64,000 bases of DNA, from NCBI RefSeq assembly GCF_002259645.1, contig NZ_MWWV01000001.1, positions 1 through 64,000 of the forward strand. Reading direction: 5' to 3'. A program made the position numbers and the translations under genes. Shown here in pieces: positions 20,215 to 29,459 of this stretch (positions are counted from its first letter, which is position 1; each line of letters begins with the position of its first letter). The notes beneath the pieces were generated by a model. That model ran no database searches and had not been told where the DNA came from. It saw only the letters and a list, made by a program, of their open reading frames with translations. The stretch is from Bifidobacterium tissieri (GTDB lineage: Bacteria > Actinomycetota > Actinomycetes > Actinomycetales > Bifidobacteriaceae).

Positions 20215-20406
20215 TCACATCAACGCGGAAATGCCATAGATCAGAAAGATGGCCGCGAATGCCACCGCGGCGACTCCTCCCACCACGGCGAGCGCCAGAC
20301 CCAATGGATATACGGGCACCCGCGTCTTCGCCCGCATCAGTCGCAGCCCCAGCGTCAGCACTGCCGCCGCGATGCATGCGAGTACACCGATCAATACGAG
20401 AAACAT
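20215..20406 (-). CDS. small two-helix membrane protein
   Basis: A 63-residue protein beginning MFLVLIGVLACIAAAVLTLG, with two hydrophobic helices separated by the basic turn RLMRAKTRVPVYP. No family is recognised. There is no strong ribosome-binding site before the ATG at 20406, so translation may be from a short or leaderless transcript. The orderly two-helix pattern on the same strand as its neighbours supports a real gene, but moderately. Confidence 0.5.
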   Translation of the reverse strand: MFLVLIGVLACIAAAVLTLGLRLMRAKTRVPVYPLGLALAVVGGVAAVAFAAIFLIYGISALM

Positions 20407-20585
20407 GGTTGCATTGTAGGCTTTCCGCGGCGAATCCGACAGCAATACGGTCCGGATCCGCCGCGTCCACCACTATCGGGTCGTATCAGGTCAGGTCGTA
20501 TCAGATCGCCCAGTCGTTGCCAACCATCCGATCGGAAAACACGAGACCGCCTGAACCACGATCGATCATGCCATTCGTGTCATCA

Positions 20586-20987
20586 TTATTCGGCGTCGTT
20601 GAGCACGGCGATGGCGTCGATCTCCACCAGCGCGCCCTTGGGGATGTTGTTGCCGCCGAAGGCCACGCGCGCGGGCTTGACCGAGCCGATGAACACCTTG
20701 GCGTACTCGCCGTCGATCTCCTTGAAATCGTCCACGTTCTTCATGTAGATGGTGGCGCGCACGATGTTCTCGATGCCGCTGCCGGCCGCGTCGAGAATGT
20801 GCTTGATGTTCCTGAGGGCCTGCGCGGTCTGTTCACCAGCGGAGGTGCCGGCCAGTTCGCCGGTGTGCGGGTCGATGCCGAGCTGACCGGAGACGAACAC
20901 GAATCCGTTCGCCTTCACCGCCTGGCTGTATGCGCCGAGCGCGGCCGGAGCGTATGCGGTCGCAACCTCTTCAAGCTTGTCTACCAT
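20586..20987 (-). CDS. ridA: RidA/YjgF/UK114-family enamine/imine deaminase
   Basis: Hydrolyses reactive 2-aminoacrylate-type enamines produced by PLP enzymes. From the ATG at 20987, which follows AAGGAGAACATC, the protein is 133 residues, typical of the family. The motifs GAYSQAVKANGFVFVSGQ, the NIVRATIYM arginine region and the C-terminal GALVEIDAIAV are family signatures. It is monocistronic by spacing. Confidence 0.93.
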   Translation of the reverse strand: MVDKLEEVATAYAPAALGAYSQAVKANGFVFVSGQLGIDPHTGELAGTSAGEQTAQALRNIKHILDAAGSGIENIVRATIYMKNVDDFKEIDGEYAKVFIGSVKPARVAFGGNNIPKGALVEIDAIAVLNDAE

Positions 20988-21240
20988 GATGTTCTCCTTC
21001 GACTCCTGTGGTCTGATGATGTGATTACGTTCGACCGCCGCCCACCGATGGCACCGAATGGCACCGGGCAACGTCCCCGACAGGCCGGCGGCCAACGCCG
21101 GTATGGTTCCGCATTGTACGGCGATCGGCCGGCCGGTATCCCCAAACGCCCGGCATTCGATCACGACGACAGAAGGCGCGTTTTTTCTTTACGTAGTCCA
21201 TACCGGACATGCCCATACCCAGATACGCCCCAGATACGAC

Positions 21241-21271
21241 AAAAGGCCTCATATCAACGATATGAAGCCTT
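21241..21271 (-). terminator. terminator after tRNA-Arg
   Basis: On the minus strand a 12-bp interrupted stem (AAGGC/GCCTT and TCATATC/GATATGA, loop GTT) is followed by TTTT, immediately after the tRNA 3' end. Confidence 0.8.
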
Positions 21272-21275
21272 GCAC

Positions 21276-21351
21276 TGGTGGGCTCGATGGGGATCGAACC
21301 CACGACCTTCTGTTCCGGAGACAGACGCTCTATCCACTGAGCTACGAACCC
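21276..21351 (-). tRNA. tRNA-Arg(CCG)
   Basis: The minus-strand sequence folds as a cloverleaf. The acceptor stem pairs GGGTTCG with CGAGCCC, the D-arm contains AGCTCAGTGGATAGAGC, the anticodon stem TCTGT/ACAGA encloses loop CTCCGGA (anticodon CCG, reading CGG), and the T-arm contains GTGGGTTCGATCCC. The 3' CCA is encoded. Confidence 0.95.
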
Positions 21352-21487
21352 GAGTCCGTTTCACGGGCAGCACCCGTAAAACACGCACCCCATTAGTGTA
21401 CACGCATCCTCGACTAATGCCGGGATTGTCATAGGACGCAATTGGCGGTCATGGGCGGTCACGTCTGACCATAATCAAGACCATAAT

Positions 21488-21532
21488 GAAAACGCGTGAA
21501 TCACGAGTACGTCAGTATCTCATGATTCACGC
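21488..21532 (-). terminator. terminator after the amino-acid ABC transporter operon
   Basis: Perfect 10-bp arms GCGTGAATCA (21494-21503) and TGATTCACGC (21523-21532) are followed, on the minus strand, by a TTTT tract. Confidence 0.75.
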
Positions 21533-21560
21533 GCATATCAGACATAAGCGCCAGGCTATA

Positions 21561-21606
21561 TCAGCGCTACAGCACTACAGCACCTACAACAGCACTACAG
21601 CACCTT
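21561..21606. repeat. tandem copies of the last codons of the ABC ATPase gene
   Basis: On the minus strand the terminal codons GTG-CTG-TAG at the gene end are followed by TGCTGT, TGTAG, a second GTGCTGTAG, TGCTGTAG and CGCTGATATAG. This again looks like drifted amplification of a gene end. Confidence 0.6.
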
Positions 21607-22410
21607 CGACAGGAACGAACGCAGACGCGGACTCTGCGGGTTGCCGAAGATCTGCTCCGGAGTGCCCTCCTCCTCGATCACGCCGGCGTCGGTGAAGATC
21701 ACGCGCGTGGAGACCTCGCGGGCGAACGCCATCTCATGCGTCACCAGCAGCATGGTCATGCCCTTCCTGGCAAGATCGCGGATCACCTGCAGCACGTCGC
21801 CCACCATCTCCGGGTCGAGCGCGGACGTGGCCTCATCGAACAGCATGATCTGCGGATCCATGGCCAGCGAGCGCGCGATGGCCACACGCTGCTTCTGACC
21901 GCCGGACAGCGAGTCGGGGTTGGCGTCGATCTTCTCCTCGAGCCCCACCATACGCAGCAGTTCAAGCGCACGGGCGCGCGCCTTGTCGGCGGGCACCTTC
22001 TTGATGAGCGTGGGTGCCAGCATGATGTTCTCCGCCACGGTCATGTTAGGGAACAGGTTGAAGTGCTGGAACACCATGCCGATGTGTTCGCGCGTCTTGT
22101 CGATGTCGGTCTTCGGATCGGCGATGTCGTTGCCGAGCACCACGATCGATCCTGACGACGGCGTATCGAGGCCGTTGAGGCAGCGCAGGAACGTGGACTT
22201 GCCGGCACCGGACGGGCCGATGATCGAGATGACCTCGCCCGCGTGCACCTGGCAGTTGATGCCCTTGAGCACCTCGTTGCCGCCGAAGCTCTTGCGCAGG
22301 TCCTTCACGTCGATGACGACGTCGGCAGTGGTGGTATCGGCAGTGGCGACTTCGGCAGCCGTAGCATCAGCAGCCGTGGTAACAGTGTTCGTATTGGTTG
22401 CTTCACTCAT
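21595..22410 (-). CDS. polar amino-acid ABC transporter, ATP-binding protein
   Basis: Energises uptake through the permease encoded by the overlapping upstream gene. The 271-residue protein has Walker [11 protein letters not shown] (about residues 63-72), Q-loop [11 protein letters not shown], signature [14 protein letters not shown], Walker [13 protein letters not shown] and the switch histidine LVTHEM, all as in GlnQ/ArtP proteins. An Ala/Thr-rich N-terminal extension of about 30 residues precedes the domain and is unusual. Its ATG overlaps the stop of the upstream gene (ATGA), indicating coupling. Confidence 0.94.
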   Translation of the reverse strand: MSEATNTNTVTTAADATAAEVATADTTTADVVIDVKDLRKSFGGNEVLKGINCQVHAGEVISIIGPSGAGKSTFLRCLNGLDTPSSGSIVVLGNDIADPKTDIDKTREHIGMVFQHFNLFPNMTVAENIMLAPTLIKKVPADKARARALELLRMVGLEEKIDANPDSLSGGQKQRVAIARSLAMDPQIMLFDEATSALDPEMVGDVLQVIRDLARKGMTMLLVTHEMAFAREVSTRVIFTDAGVIEEEGTPEQIFGNPQSPRLRSFLSKVL

Positions 22411-23972
22411 CGCTTGTTCATCCTCCGATCAACGATGTTGGCGAGCCAGGTGAGCAGGGTGATCGCCACGAAGTAGATCACGCCGACCATGAGCAGCGTC
22501 TCGGTGACGCGGAAGTTGGCCGCGTAGATCTGCTGGGCCTGGTAGAGCAGTTCGCCGAAGCCGATGGCCAGCAGCAGCGAGGAGTCCTTGAGCATGATGA
22601 CCAGCTGGTTGATGATGGCGGGGGTGCCGATCTTCACCGCCTGCGGCAGGATCACCTTGCGCATCGCCTGGTTGTAGTTCAGGCCGAGCGAGCGGGCGCC
22701 TTCCATCTGTCCCTTGTTCACGGATTCAATGGCACCGCGCACGATCTCCACCAGGTAGGCACCGGAGTTGAGCGACAGCGTGAGCGCGCCGGCCACCCAG
22801 ATGTTGATGCTGTGGCCGATGAGCTGCGGAATGCCGAAGTAGAAGAAGAACGCCCACACCAGGATCGGAGTGCCACGGAAGATGGCCACGTATACGCGTG
22901 CGATCCAGGAAAGCACCGGGTTGGGGGCCACTCGCATCAGGCCGAGCACGATGCCGAGCACAAGCGCGATCACGAAGGAGATCGCGGTGATGAGCAGCGT
23001 GTTCTTCAGACCGATCATCAGTGCGGGGAACGAATCCTTGGCCAGATCGAGGAAGCTCTTCTTGGCGCCAGACGCATTGGCGTTGGCCGTGTTGGCGGTA
23101 CCGTTCTCGCCGAGGTACTTGGCGAGGATCTTGTCGTATTCTCCGGACTGCTTCAGATTGGCGAGTCCCGCGTTGAACGCGGCAAGCAGGTCGGCGTTCT
23201 GCCCCTTGTTGACGGCGAATCCGTAGGAGCCGCCGGGAACCTTGGGGGTGACGGTCTTCAGGCCGTTGCCCTGCGTGATGCCGTAGGCGAGCACCGGGTA
23301 GTCGTCGACCACGGCGTCCGCGTTGCCGGACTTGACCATTTCGTACATGGTGGCCGACTGGTCGACGGACTTGACGGTGTAGCCGTACTTCTTCGCGTTC
23401 TTCTTGGCGAACGTCTCACCCTCGGCACCGGTTTTGGCCACGACGGTCTTGCCCTTGAGATCCTCATATCCCTTGATCTCGTCATTGTTCTTGGCGATGG
23501 CCATCTGCACGCCCGATTCGAAGTACGGGTCGGAGAAATCATAGACGGCCTTGCGTTCGTCGGTAATCGACATGCCGGCGATCACGCCGTCGGCCTGTCC
23601 GGACGACAGCGCCTGCAGCGCGGCGTTGAAGCCGAGCGACTGGATCTCCACCTCGAAGCCCTGATCCTTGGCGATCGCACGGAGCATATCCATGTCGATG
23701 CCGACCATCTGTCCGTTGGAATCACGGAATTCGAATGGCGCGAATGTGGTGTCGGTCGCGATCTTGAAGGTCTTGCCCTTGACGGCCGCGGCGTTTCCTG
23801 CGGTCGTGGTCGTCGTGGTTGCGGCCGTGTCTTCGGCGGCGTTCACCGTGGAGACTCCGAGGGAGCCAAGGCCGGCCACGCACAGCAGCATGGCCAGCAT
23901 CATGCCGACCATCGTTCGCCACTGCGAAGCGCGCCGCATCACGGCGACGCCGATCTTCTTCTCAATATGCAT
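22407..23972 (-). CDS. fused amino-acid-binding protein and permease of an ABC transporter
   Basis: One 521-residue polypeptide joins the solute receptor to the channel. After a basic N-terminus and a signal-anchor helix ([16 protein letters not shown]) comes a family 3 substrate-binding domain ([16 protein letters not shown] to about residue 300). A short Asn/Ala linker leads to a HisM/GlnP-type permease with about five helices and the EAA-like loop [22 protein letters not shown]. The ATG at 23972 follows AAGGAGCTCAATTT. Such fusions tether the receptor to the membrane in Gram-positive bacteria. Glutamine, glutamate or a similar amino acid is the likely substrate. Confidence 0.93.
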   Translation of the reverse strand: MHIEKKIGVAVMRRASQWRTMVGMMLAMLLCVAGLGSLGVSTVNAAEDTAATTTTTTAGNAAAVKGKTFKIATDTTFAPFEFRDSNGQMVGIDMDMLRAIAKDQGFEVEIQSLGFNAALQALSSGQADGVIAGMSITDERKAVYDFSDPYFESGVQMAIAKNNDEIKGYEDLKGKTVVAKTGAEGETFAKKNAKKYGYTVKSVDQSATMYEMVKSGNADAVVDDYPVLAYGITQGNGLKTVTPKVPGGSYGFAVNKGQNADLLAAFNAGLANLKQSGEYDKILAKYLGENGTANTANANASGAKKSFLDLAKDSFPALMIGLKNTLLITAISFVIALVLGIVLGLMRVAPNPVLSWIARVYVAIFRGTPILVWAFFFYFGIPQLIGHSINIWVAGALTLSLNSGAYLVEIVRGAIESVNKGQMEGARSLGLNYNQAMRKVILPQAVKIGTPAIINQLVIMLKDSSLLLAIGFGELLYQAQQIYAANFRVTETLLMVGVIYFVAITLLTWLANIVDRRMNKR

Positions 23973-24144
23973 AAATTGAGCTCCTTTACAAAAACGCAAA
24001 TACTCTACGTTCGCGCGGTTTCCATCCTGTTACCGGCCGTTACCTGCCGTTATCGGCGAATTTGCGCCAGATACATCAATGCCGACAGGTGCGACAGCGG
24101 TTGCATCGCTTTCATCGTCGTTTGATTTTCGTTACGATGGTGCC

Positions 24145-24762
24145 ATGGTGGATGAATTCGAATACGAGCGTCGATTCTATTGCCGGGAGTTTCCCGACGA
24201 ATGCGATGACGGCGACGCTCCCCTGCTTATGGTGCAGAGTTATTTTCTGCATCAGGATGGATTTGCGTTGCGTTTGCGCGTGCAGGCGCGGGGTGTTCGT
24301 GTGCCGATGGGCTCCCAGACGGATGGTCTGACCACGCTGATGCAGCATCGTGAGGCGTTTCAGGAGGCGTACATCACGGTATTGGGTTCGCCGGTGAGCG
24401 GTACGCGATACGAGGCCGAGCGCACGGTGGACGCCGACATCGCCGCGGAGATGATACTGCGCGGGGGTACGCCGATCATCAAGAACCGCTACAGTGTGTG
24501 GATCGACGAGGATGGATGGAACATCGACGTGTTCGGCGCGAACAACGCCGGTCTGATCGTGGCGAAGGTGGAGCGCTCAAGTCCGGTGACGAACCTGCTG
24601 ATTCCCTCGTTCTGCACAACCGAAGTGACCGACGATCATCGTTTCTACAACGATGGGCTCGCGTCACGGCCGTTCATCACCTGGCGGGATGATTTTCTCG
24701 CCGGACTGCACCGCGACGGAGCCCAATACTCCCAACTGTTCGGTGAAAACCGCTACGAGTAA
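24145..24762 (+). CDS. CYTH-domain protein (triphosphate tunnel metalloenzyme-like)
   Basis: A 205-residue protein that opens with MVDEFEYERRF, carrying the ExExR metal/triphosphate motif of CYTH domains, followed by alternating charged strands (RLRVQARGVRVP, NRYSVWIDEDGWNIDVFG, LIVAKVERSSP) typical of the beta-tunnel. Family members cleave triphosphates or, rarely, make cAMP; activity here is not decidable. The ATG at 24145 has only a weak upstream GATGG. It is divergent from the ABC transporter and convergent with the CnoX-like gene. Confidence 0.8.
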   Translation: MVDEFEYERRFYCREFPDECDDGDAPLLMVQSYFLHQDGFALRLRVQARGVRVPMGSQTDGLTTLMQHREAFQEAYITVLGSPVSGTRYEAERTVDADIAAEMILRGGTPIIKNRYSVWIDEDGWNIDVFGANNAGLIVAKVERSSPVTNLLIPSFCTTEVTDDHRFYNDGLASRPFITWRDDFLAGLHRDGAQYSQLFGENRYE

Positions 24763-24768
24763 CTACTT

Positions 24769-25725
24769 TCAGTACATCAACGTGGCCAGACGCCTGCGGG
24801 CGCGGGCGACGCGAGGATCCTTCTCGTCCGGAATGGAGAAGTACTCCAGCAGACGCTTGCGCACCGGCTCCACATCGGCCTTGTGACCGGCGAGGAAGTC
24901 AAGCAGACGATCGAACGCATCCTGAATCTGACCGCCGATCATATCGATGTCGGCGACGGCAAGCTGCGCCTCCACGTCATCCGGGGACTCGGCGGCAGCC
25001 GCGCGCACCACGCGCACGTCAGCCGAACCGGAACGATCGAGCAGCAGTGCCTTGGCATGTTCGCGGGCCGCACGCACATCATGCGGATCGGCCTCCATGA
25101 GCTTGGCGTATTCCGCGGCGGCACCGGCGTAGTCGCCCTCCTGGGCAAGCTGGTGAGCCTTGGCATGCGATTCCGGAATGGCCTCCGACTCTGGCGCGGT
25201 TGCGGCACCATCTCCGGCAGCTCCCTCCTGATACGGAGCGGTACCGGTCACGCCGGCCTGCTGGGCCATCTGAATGAGCTGCGGAATGAGCTGCTCCACA
25301 ATCTGATTGAGTTCCGCATCGGAAGGCACACCCTGCAGAATCGGCATCGGACGGCCGCCGATCAGACCGTACAGGGCCGGAGCGCCCTGCGCCTGCAATG
25401 CCTGAGCGATGGTCGGGCTCTTGGCGATGTCGATACGGGACAGCTGGATCTTACCCTCCAGCTTGTTCACGGTCTCGCCAAGCTTACGTGCGATGCCGAA
25501 GCACCGATCGTCATCGGTGACCCACAGCAACAGCAGGATCGGGAACGTGGCCGAAGTCTGCACCATGGCCTGGAAGGTGCTCTCATCGGTATCGATCACA
25601 TATCCGCCGGCCGCGGGCGCTCCCCCGGCCTGCCCGGCCTCGGCGTCCACCTTGTGCTTGAGGGCCTCCAGATCCACGGCCCCCGCCAACGAAATACCCG
25701 GATTGAACGGTTTCTTGTCCGCCAT
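24769..25725 (-). CDS. CnoX/YbbN-type thioredoxin-like co-chaperone with TPR domain
   Basis: A 318-residue cytosolic protein with an N-terminal thioredoxin fold that lacks the CXXC redox site (WVTDDDRCFG in its place, about residues 70-79), an Ala/Glu-rich linker and C-terminal TPR-like helices (EGDYAGAAAEYAKLMEADP). This is the domain plan of YbbN/CnoX, a holdase that protects clients and hands them to chaperones. Only one cysteine remains, so a holdase rather than an oxidoreductase role is likely. ATG follows AAGGAGTAGCG. Confidence 0.85.
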   Translation of the reverse strand: MADKKPFNPGISLAGAVDLEALKHKVDAEAGQAGGAPAAGGYVIDTDESTFQAMVQTSATFPILLLLWVTDDDRCFGIARKLGETVNKLEGKIQLSRIDIAKSPTIAQALQAQGAPALYGLIGGRPMPILQGVPSDAELNQIVEQLIPQLIQMAQQAGVTGTAPYQEGAAGDGAATAPESEAIPESHAKAHQLAQEGDYAGAAAEYAKLMEADPHDVRAAREHAKALLLDRSGSADVRVVRAAAAESPDDVEAQLAVADIDMIGGQIQDAFDRLLDFLAGHKADVEPVRKRLLEYFSIPDEKDPRVARARRRLATLMY

Positions 25726-25760
25726 CGCTACTCCTTACTGTGCTGCTGTATGTACGATTA

Positions 25761-25815
25761 CGTTCTCGCGCGCGTTTGCGCGTTCACACGTTCACATGTT
25801 CACGCGTTTGCGCGT
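25761..25815. repeat. 8-bp GC-rich tandem repeats between cnoX-like gene and lipoprotein gene
   Basis: A run of CGTTCACA-like units (CGTTCACA, CGTTCACA, TGTTCACG) flanked by CGCGTTTGCGCG motifs fills the spacer. Confidence 0.55.
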
Positions 25816-25825
25816 CGTGCCGCCG

Positions 25826-26830
25826 TTACTGAGCCTCGACCTTGATCGGCTGACGCTCGGCACCCACGGCCTGGATCTTCTCGCCGGAATCCGACGTGGG
25901 AATGAACAGGGCCACCACGTTCACATAGGTGACCTTCATGCTGCTGGTGGCCGTACCACCACCGAACAGCGCCTTCTCCGCATCCGAAGCAGGCAGCGAT
26001 TCGCGCCCCTCGCCGGCGGTACGGGTCCATTCGGAATTGATCTGCGCCACCACCAGATCGCCGCCGCGGGCCGCACGCATGATCTTGATCTGGTCCGGCT
26101 GCACAGTGAAAGTCTGCGACTGGGTTCCGGCATTCGCCTCGATGCCCTTCTGCACCGTGGCGGTGAGCGAGGCGAGATCATTGCGCAGCTGGTCGTCGTT
26201 GAAATCACCCGCGTACTTGCTGTTGCCGCCGTTCTGCAGCACATCGGCATAATGCGCCACGGCGTCGGCCGGAGTGCTCACCAGTCCGGAATCGTCCACG
26301 TCACCCATCTTCGAGCCCAGCTTGGGCACCTCGAATGCGGGCAGCTGAGCGCCCTGGAACAGACGAACCAGCCCCCACAGCTTGTAGTTGCTACGCGCAC
26401 TGTCCTGATTGAACACCAGCAGACGCTGCGACTGCTGGTCGTCAGTGGTGGTGGTGATCGTGAAGACCGACCTGGGCCAGCTGGAATCCGTGGGGATCAC
26501 CGTCTGGCTGATCTTGTCGGGGATGGTCGCATGCGGATCAAGATTGCCGGTGGCCTGCGCGATGGTGAGCTGGCTGGAACGCACTTCAAGCTCCGGGCCC
26601 TCCACACGCTCGGAGAGCGCATTCGCGTCCTTGGCGTCGTCCGCCTTCTTGAGCACGTCGAGGATCTTGCCGCGTAGATTTTGTTCCTGGGCCTCGGTCA
26701 GCACCGGAGCATCGGTAGCGGATGTGGTGGCGGTCACCTTCGGCACGGTTTCGCTGCAGGCCGCGAGCGCGGGTAGCATGGCCACGGTAAGCGCGGCCGC
26801 GGTGATGCGTACGATTGTGGATTTTCTCAT
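25826..26830 (-). CDS. predicted lipoprotein
   Basis: A 334-residue secreted protein: basic start MRKSTIVR, hydrophobic segment and lipobox LAAC at about residues 21-25, so it should be lipid-anchored on the outer membrane face. The mature part is soluble and alpha/beta in composition, with no family I can name. The ATG at 26830 shares one base with the stop of the upstream two-helix membrane protein and follows GGAGGCCAAGTG, so the two are translationally coupled and probably act together at the cell envelope. Confidence 0.8.
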   Translation of the reverse strand: MRKSTIVRITAAALTVAMLPALAACSETVPKVTATTSATDAPVLTEAQEQNLRGKILDVLKKADDAKDANALSERVEGPELEVRSSQLTIAQATGNLDPHATIPDKISQTVIPTDSSWPRSVFTITTTTDDQQSQRLLVFNQDSARSNYKLWGLVRLFQGAQLPAFEVPKLGSKMGDVDDSGLVSTPADAVAHYADVLQNGGNSKYAGDFNDDQLRNDLASLTATVQKGIEANAGTQSQTFTVQPDQIKIMRAARGGDLVVAQINSEWTRTAGEGRESLPASDAEKALFGGGTATSSMKVTYVNVVALFIPTSDSGEKIQAVGAERQPIKVEAQ

Positions 26831-28374
26831 CACTTGGCCTCCTTCGTGCCGTCGGTATCGTCATTGCCTGGGTTGGTGTCGTTGTTGGTAGCGGTGTCCG
26901 CGCCGTCGGTATCGGCTGCGGTATCCGCCGCTTCGGCGTTCGCCGCGTTCTCGGCGGCCAGACGCGCGAAGTATTCCTGCAGTTCGTCGGTGCTCACGGC
27001 AGGCGTGTTCTGCTGCAGCAGATTGACCGACGTGACGTCAAGCACTTCCGGGCCTTCGGCTTCGTGCTCCTCGCGCAGTTCCTCCTCGATTGCCTCCCTG
27101 CGATGCGAATGATGACGGCGTCGACGCTCACGACGCTCACGACGTCGACTGCGTTCCGGCGACGGCGGCTCGGATCCGGCATGCATCCAATGCGGCTTGC
27201 CGTCCTGATCGAGCATCTCCTCTTCGGTGAGCGCAGTCACGTGCGCATTCTCCAGCGTCTTCCTCTTCCGACGACGGTGGCCTTCCAACGAGAACAGCGT
27301 CGCGGCGAGAATGGCCATCACGGTAAGCAGACCACCCACGAAGAAGAACGGCATGGCGAAGTCCGGCACCGTGGCGCGAGTCCAGCTCATCGTGAAGTCA
27401 AGCTTGGTGTTTGCCTTCGGATCGGCACCCTGAGCGCTGACAAGAATCACACGATCGCCGCCATCGCCCTTCCACTGCAGCGTGGTCTTGTCGTTGTTGC
27501 ACGAGACCTGCTCCCACATATCGGAGTCGGCGAACGCCACGGTTCCGGTATCGCCGGAGTCCTTGGTCGACGACGTCTGCGTGGTGAAGCTCTGCCACGT
27601 GGCCAGACCGTTCACACGCGTGTACTTCTGACCGGACAGCCAGCCGGTGGCGTCACGCGCCGACGTGACCGCAATGCACACCTGATCGCCGGACGCCGCA
27701 GTAGCGCTGATATCCACGGTGTTGTCGGCAAGGGCCAGCACGCCCGGATCGGTGACCACATAATTCGTCGACAGTGTTCCAGTGGACACGGTGACGTGCG
27801 GGTTCGGCTTCCAGATGGTCGCATTGAGCCCGCCGAACACGAAGGCGATGATGGCCAGCACCCCCAGCACCGGCGTGACGATGCCACGCATGATCTTCAC
27901 ATGACGACGATGCTTGCGCTTGGCGATCTCCTCCGGATCCAGATTCTCGTCATCCTCGGATTCGTTCGTATCCGTAGCTTCAGCAGTGTCAGCAGTCGGA
28001 TCCGTGACGTCCATAGCGGCAACGGCGACATCAGCACCGTTGGCATCGGCATCCATCGTGCCCGTAGCGACGTTCTCCTCGTCGACGGATCCAGACTCAT
28101 TGTCCGCCACCACAACCGGTTCGGCGATGGCCACGGTATCCGTCGACACATCCGTCGATTCAGAGACCGCGGCAACCCCATTGGGATCAGTGTCATCGTC
28201 GGAATCCGCATCATCGGTTTTGCGATGCGGCATGAATTTAAACAGGTCCAACTCAGCAAGCGACGCCTTCTCACGTCGTTCAGGCACAGTCGAACCACCG
28301 ACCTTCTGCCCGGCCGGCCCCTTCACGTCCTTGGACGATTCGTCATCCTGATTCTGCAGGTTCGTATCACTCAT
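26830..28374 (-). CDS. two-TM envelope protein with acidic N-terminus and basic linker
   Basis: About 514 residues in an unusual layout: a long acidic, low-complexity cytoplasmic start rich in Asp/Glu/Thr, a basic KRKHRRHVK stretch, a first membrane helix (VLGVLAIIAFVFGGLNATIW), an extracytoplasmic domain of about 160 residues, a second helix (FAMPFFFVGGLLTVMAILAATLF), then a basic Arg/His tract and a second acidic tail. The extracellular domain has two cysteines that could pair. No known family is recognised. The start is between 28374 and 28383; neither has a strong ribosome-binding site. It is coupled to the downstream lipoprotein gene and divergent from the FKBP gene. Confidence 0.75.
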   Translation of the reverse strand: MSDTNLQNQDDESSKDVKGPAGQKVGGSTVPERREKASLAELDLFKFMPHRKTDDADSDDDTDPNGVAAVSESTDVSTDTVAIAEPVVVADNESGSVDEENVATGTMDADANGADVAVAAMDVTDPTADTAEATDTNESEDDENLDPEEIAKRKHRRHVKIMRGIVTPVLGVLAIIAFVFGGLNATIWKPNPHVTVSTGTLSTNYVVTDPGVLALADNTVDISATAASGDQVCIAVTSARDATGWLSGQKYTRVNGLATWQSFTTQTSSTKDSGDTGTVAFADSDMWEQVSCNNDKTTLQWKGDGGDRVILVSAQGADPKANTKLDFTMSWTRATVPDFAMPFFFVGGLLTVMAILAATLFSLEGHRRRKRKTLENAHVTALTEEEMLDQDGKPHWMHAGSEPPSPERSRRRERRERRRRHHSHRREAIEEELREEHEAEGPEVLDVTSVNLLQQNTPAVSTDELQEYFARLAAENAANAEAADTAADTDGADTATNNDTNPGNDDTDGTKEAK

Positions 28375-28437
28375 ATTGATTGCCATTCTACAAGCCACCG
28401 CTTATTACAGTCAGGAAATGCCGATACAGTAGGGATC

Positions 28438-29457
28438 ATGCGTGATTTCCAATCCAACATCCGTCAGCGCGCACGTCGCGCAATCGCCCTGGCCTGCACC
28501 GTTGCGCTGGGTCTCTCCCTGTCCGCATGCGGCTCCAGCGACTCCGACTCCACCGACAAGTCAAGCAGCTCCTCATCGGCATCATCCTCCACCAAACTCA
28601 CCGCCATGACCGGCATCTCCGCCGAAGGTGAACTCGGCAAGGAACCCACAATCTCCTTCAAAACCCCGCTGGACGTCAAAAACTACAGCTACCAGATCCT
28701 CCAGAAGGGCAACGGCGACACCATCGAAGATGGCGACCGACTCTGCGTCCAGCAAATCGCCTACGACGCCCAGACCGGCAAGCAACTCGACAACGCCAAC
28801 ACCTGGACCACCAACTCCCCCGAATGCTCCATGGTCATGAACACCAGCGCCATCAACCAGGAATACTACGACCTCTTCAAGGGCAAGAAGGTCAACACCA
28901 CCATCGCCTTCGGCTTCGACGACAGCTCATCCTCCTCACCCACCGCCTCCTCCAGCTCCGACGGCGTCACCACCGCCACCGCCACCAAATACATCATCGC
29001 CCTCACCGTCGTCTCCAAGTCCAAGTCACTCACCCGCGCCACCGGCGACAAAGTGACCGACATCCCCGCCGATCTTCCCAAGGTCACCCTCGACAAGGAC
29101 GGCAAGCCCTCCCTAGACATGAACAACTACAAGCCCGGTGACCAGCTCGTCGTCCAGACCCTCATCAAAGGCACCGGTCAGGAAGTCAAGGACACCGACA
29201 CCGTCAGCGCCCACTACACCGGCTGGGTCGCCAGCACCGGCAAACAGTTCGACTCCTCCTGGGATCGCGGTGCCGCCAGCGACTTCTCCCTCGACCAGGT
29301 CATCAAAGGCTGGAAGCAAGGCCTCGCCGGCCAGACCGTCGGCTCCCAGGTCCTCCTCATCATCCCCCCGGACCTCGCCTACGGCTCCACCGAACAGAAC
29401 GGCATCCCGGCAAACTCGACGTTGGTGTTTGTGGTAGACATCCTCGCCGCTTATTAG
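28438..29457 (+). CDS. FKBP-type peptidyl-prolyl cis-trans isomerase lipoprotein
   Basis: A 339-residue extracytoplasmic folding factor. The signal peptide ends in the lipobox LSLSAC (about residues 27-32), followed by a Ser-rich spacer. A first degenerate FKBP-like region (YQILQKGNGDTIEDGDRLCVQQIAYD) is followed by a C-terminal canonical FKBP domain with VSAHYTGWVASTGKQFDSSWDRG, GWKQGLAGQTVGSQVLLIIPPDLAYG and the terminal VFVVDIL. Two cysteines in the first region could form a disulfide. A TACAGT element 8 bases before the ATG would suit a nearly leaderless promoter. Confidence 0.9.
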   Translation: MRDFQSNIRQRARRAIALACTVALGLSLSACGSSDSDSTDKSSSSSSASSSTKLTAMTGISAEGELGKEPTISFKTPLDVKNYSYQILQKGNGDTIEDGDRLCVQQIAYDAQTGKQLDNANTWTTNSPECSMVMNTSAINQEYYDLFKGKKVNTTIAFGFDDSSSSSPTASSSSDGVTTATATKYIIALTVVSKSKSLTRATGDKVTDIPADLPKVTLDKDGKPSLDMNNYKPGDQLVVQTLIKGTGQEVKDTDTVSAHYTGWVASTGKQFDSSWDRGAASDFSLDQVIKGWKQGLAGQTVGSQVLLIIPPDLAYGSTEQNGIPANSTLVFVVDILAAY

Positions 29458-29459
29458 CG

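Noticed and set aside
26815..28437. Long plus-strand extension before the FKBP gene
   Set aside because: It is antisense to the two-TM protein; the FKBP signal peptide and lipobox fix the start at 28438.
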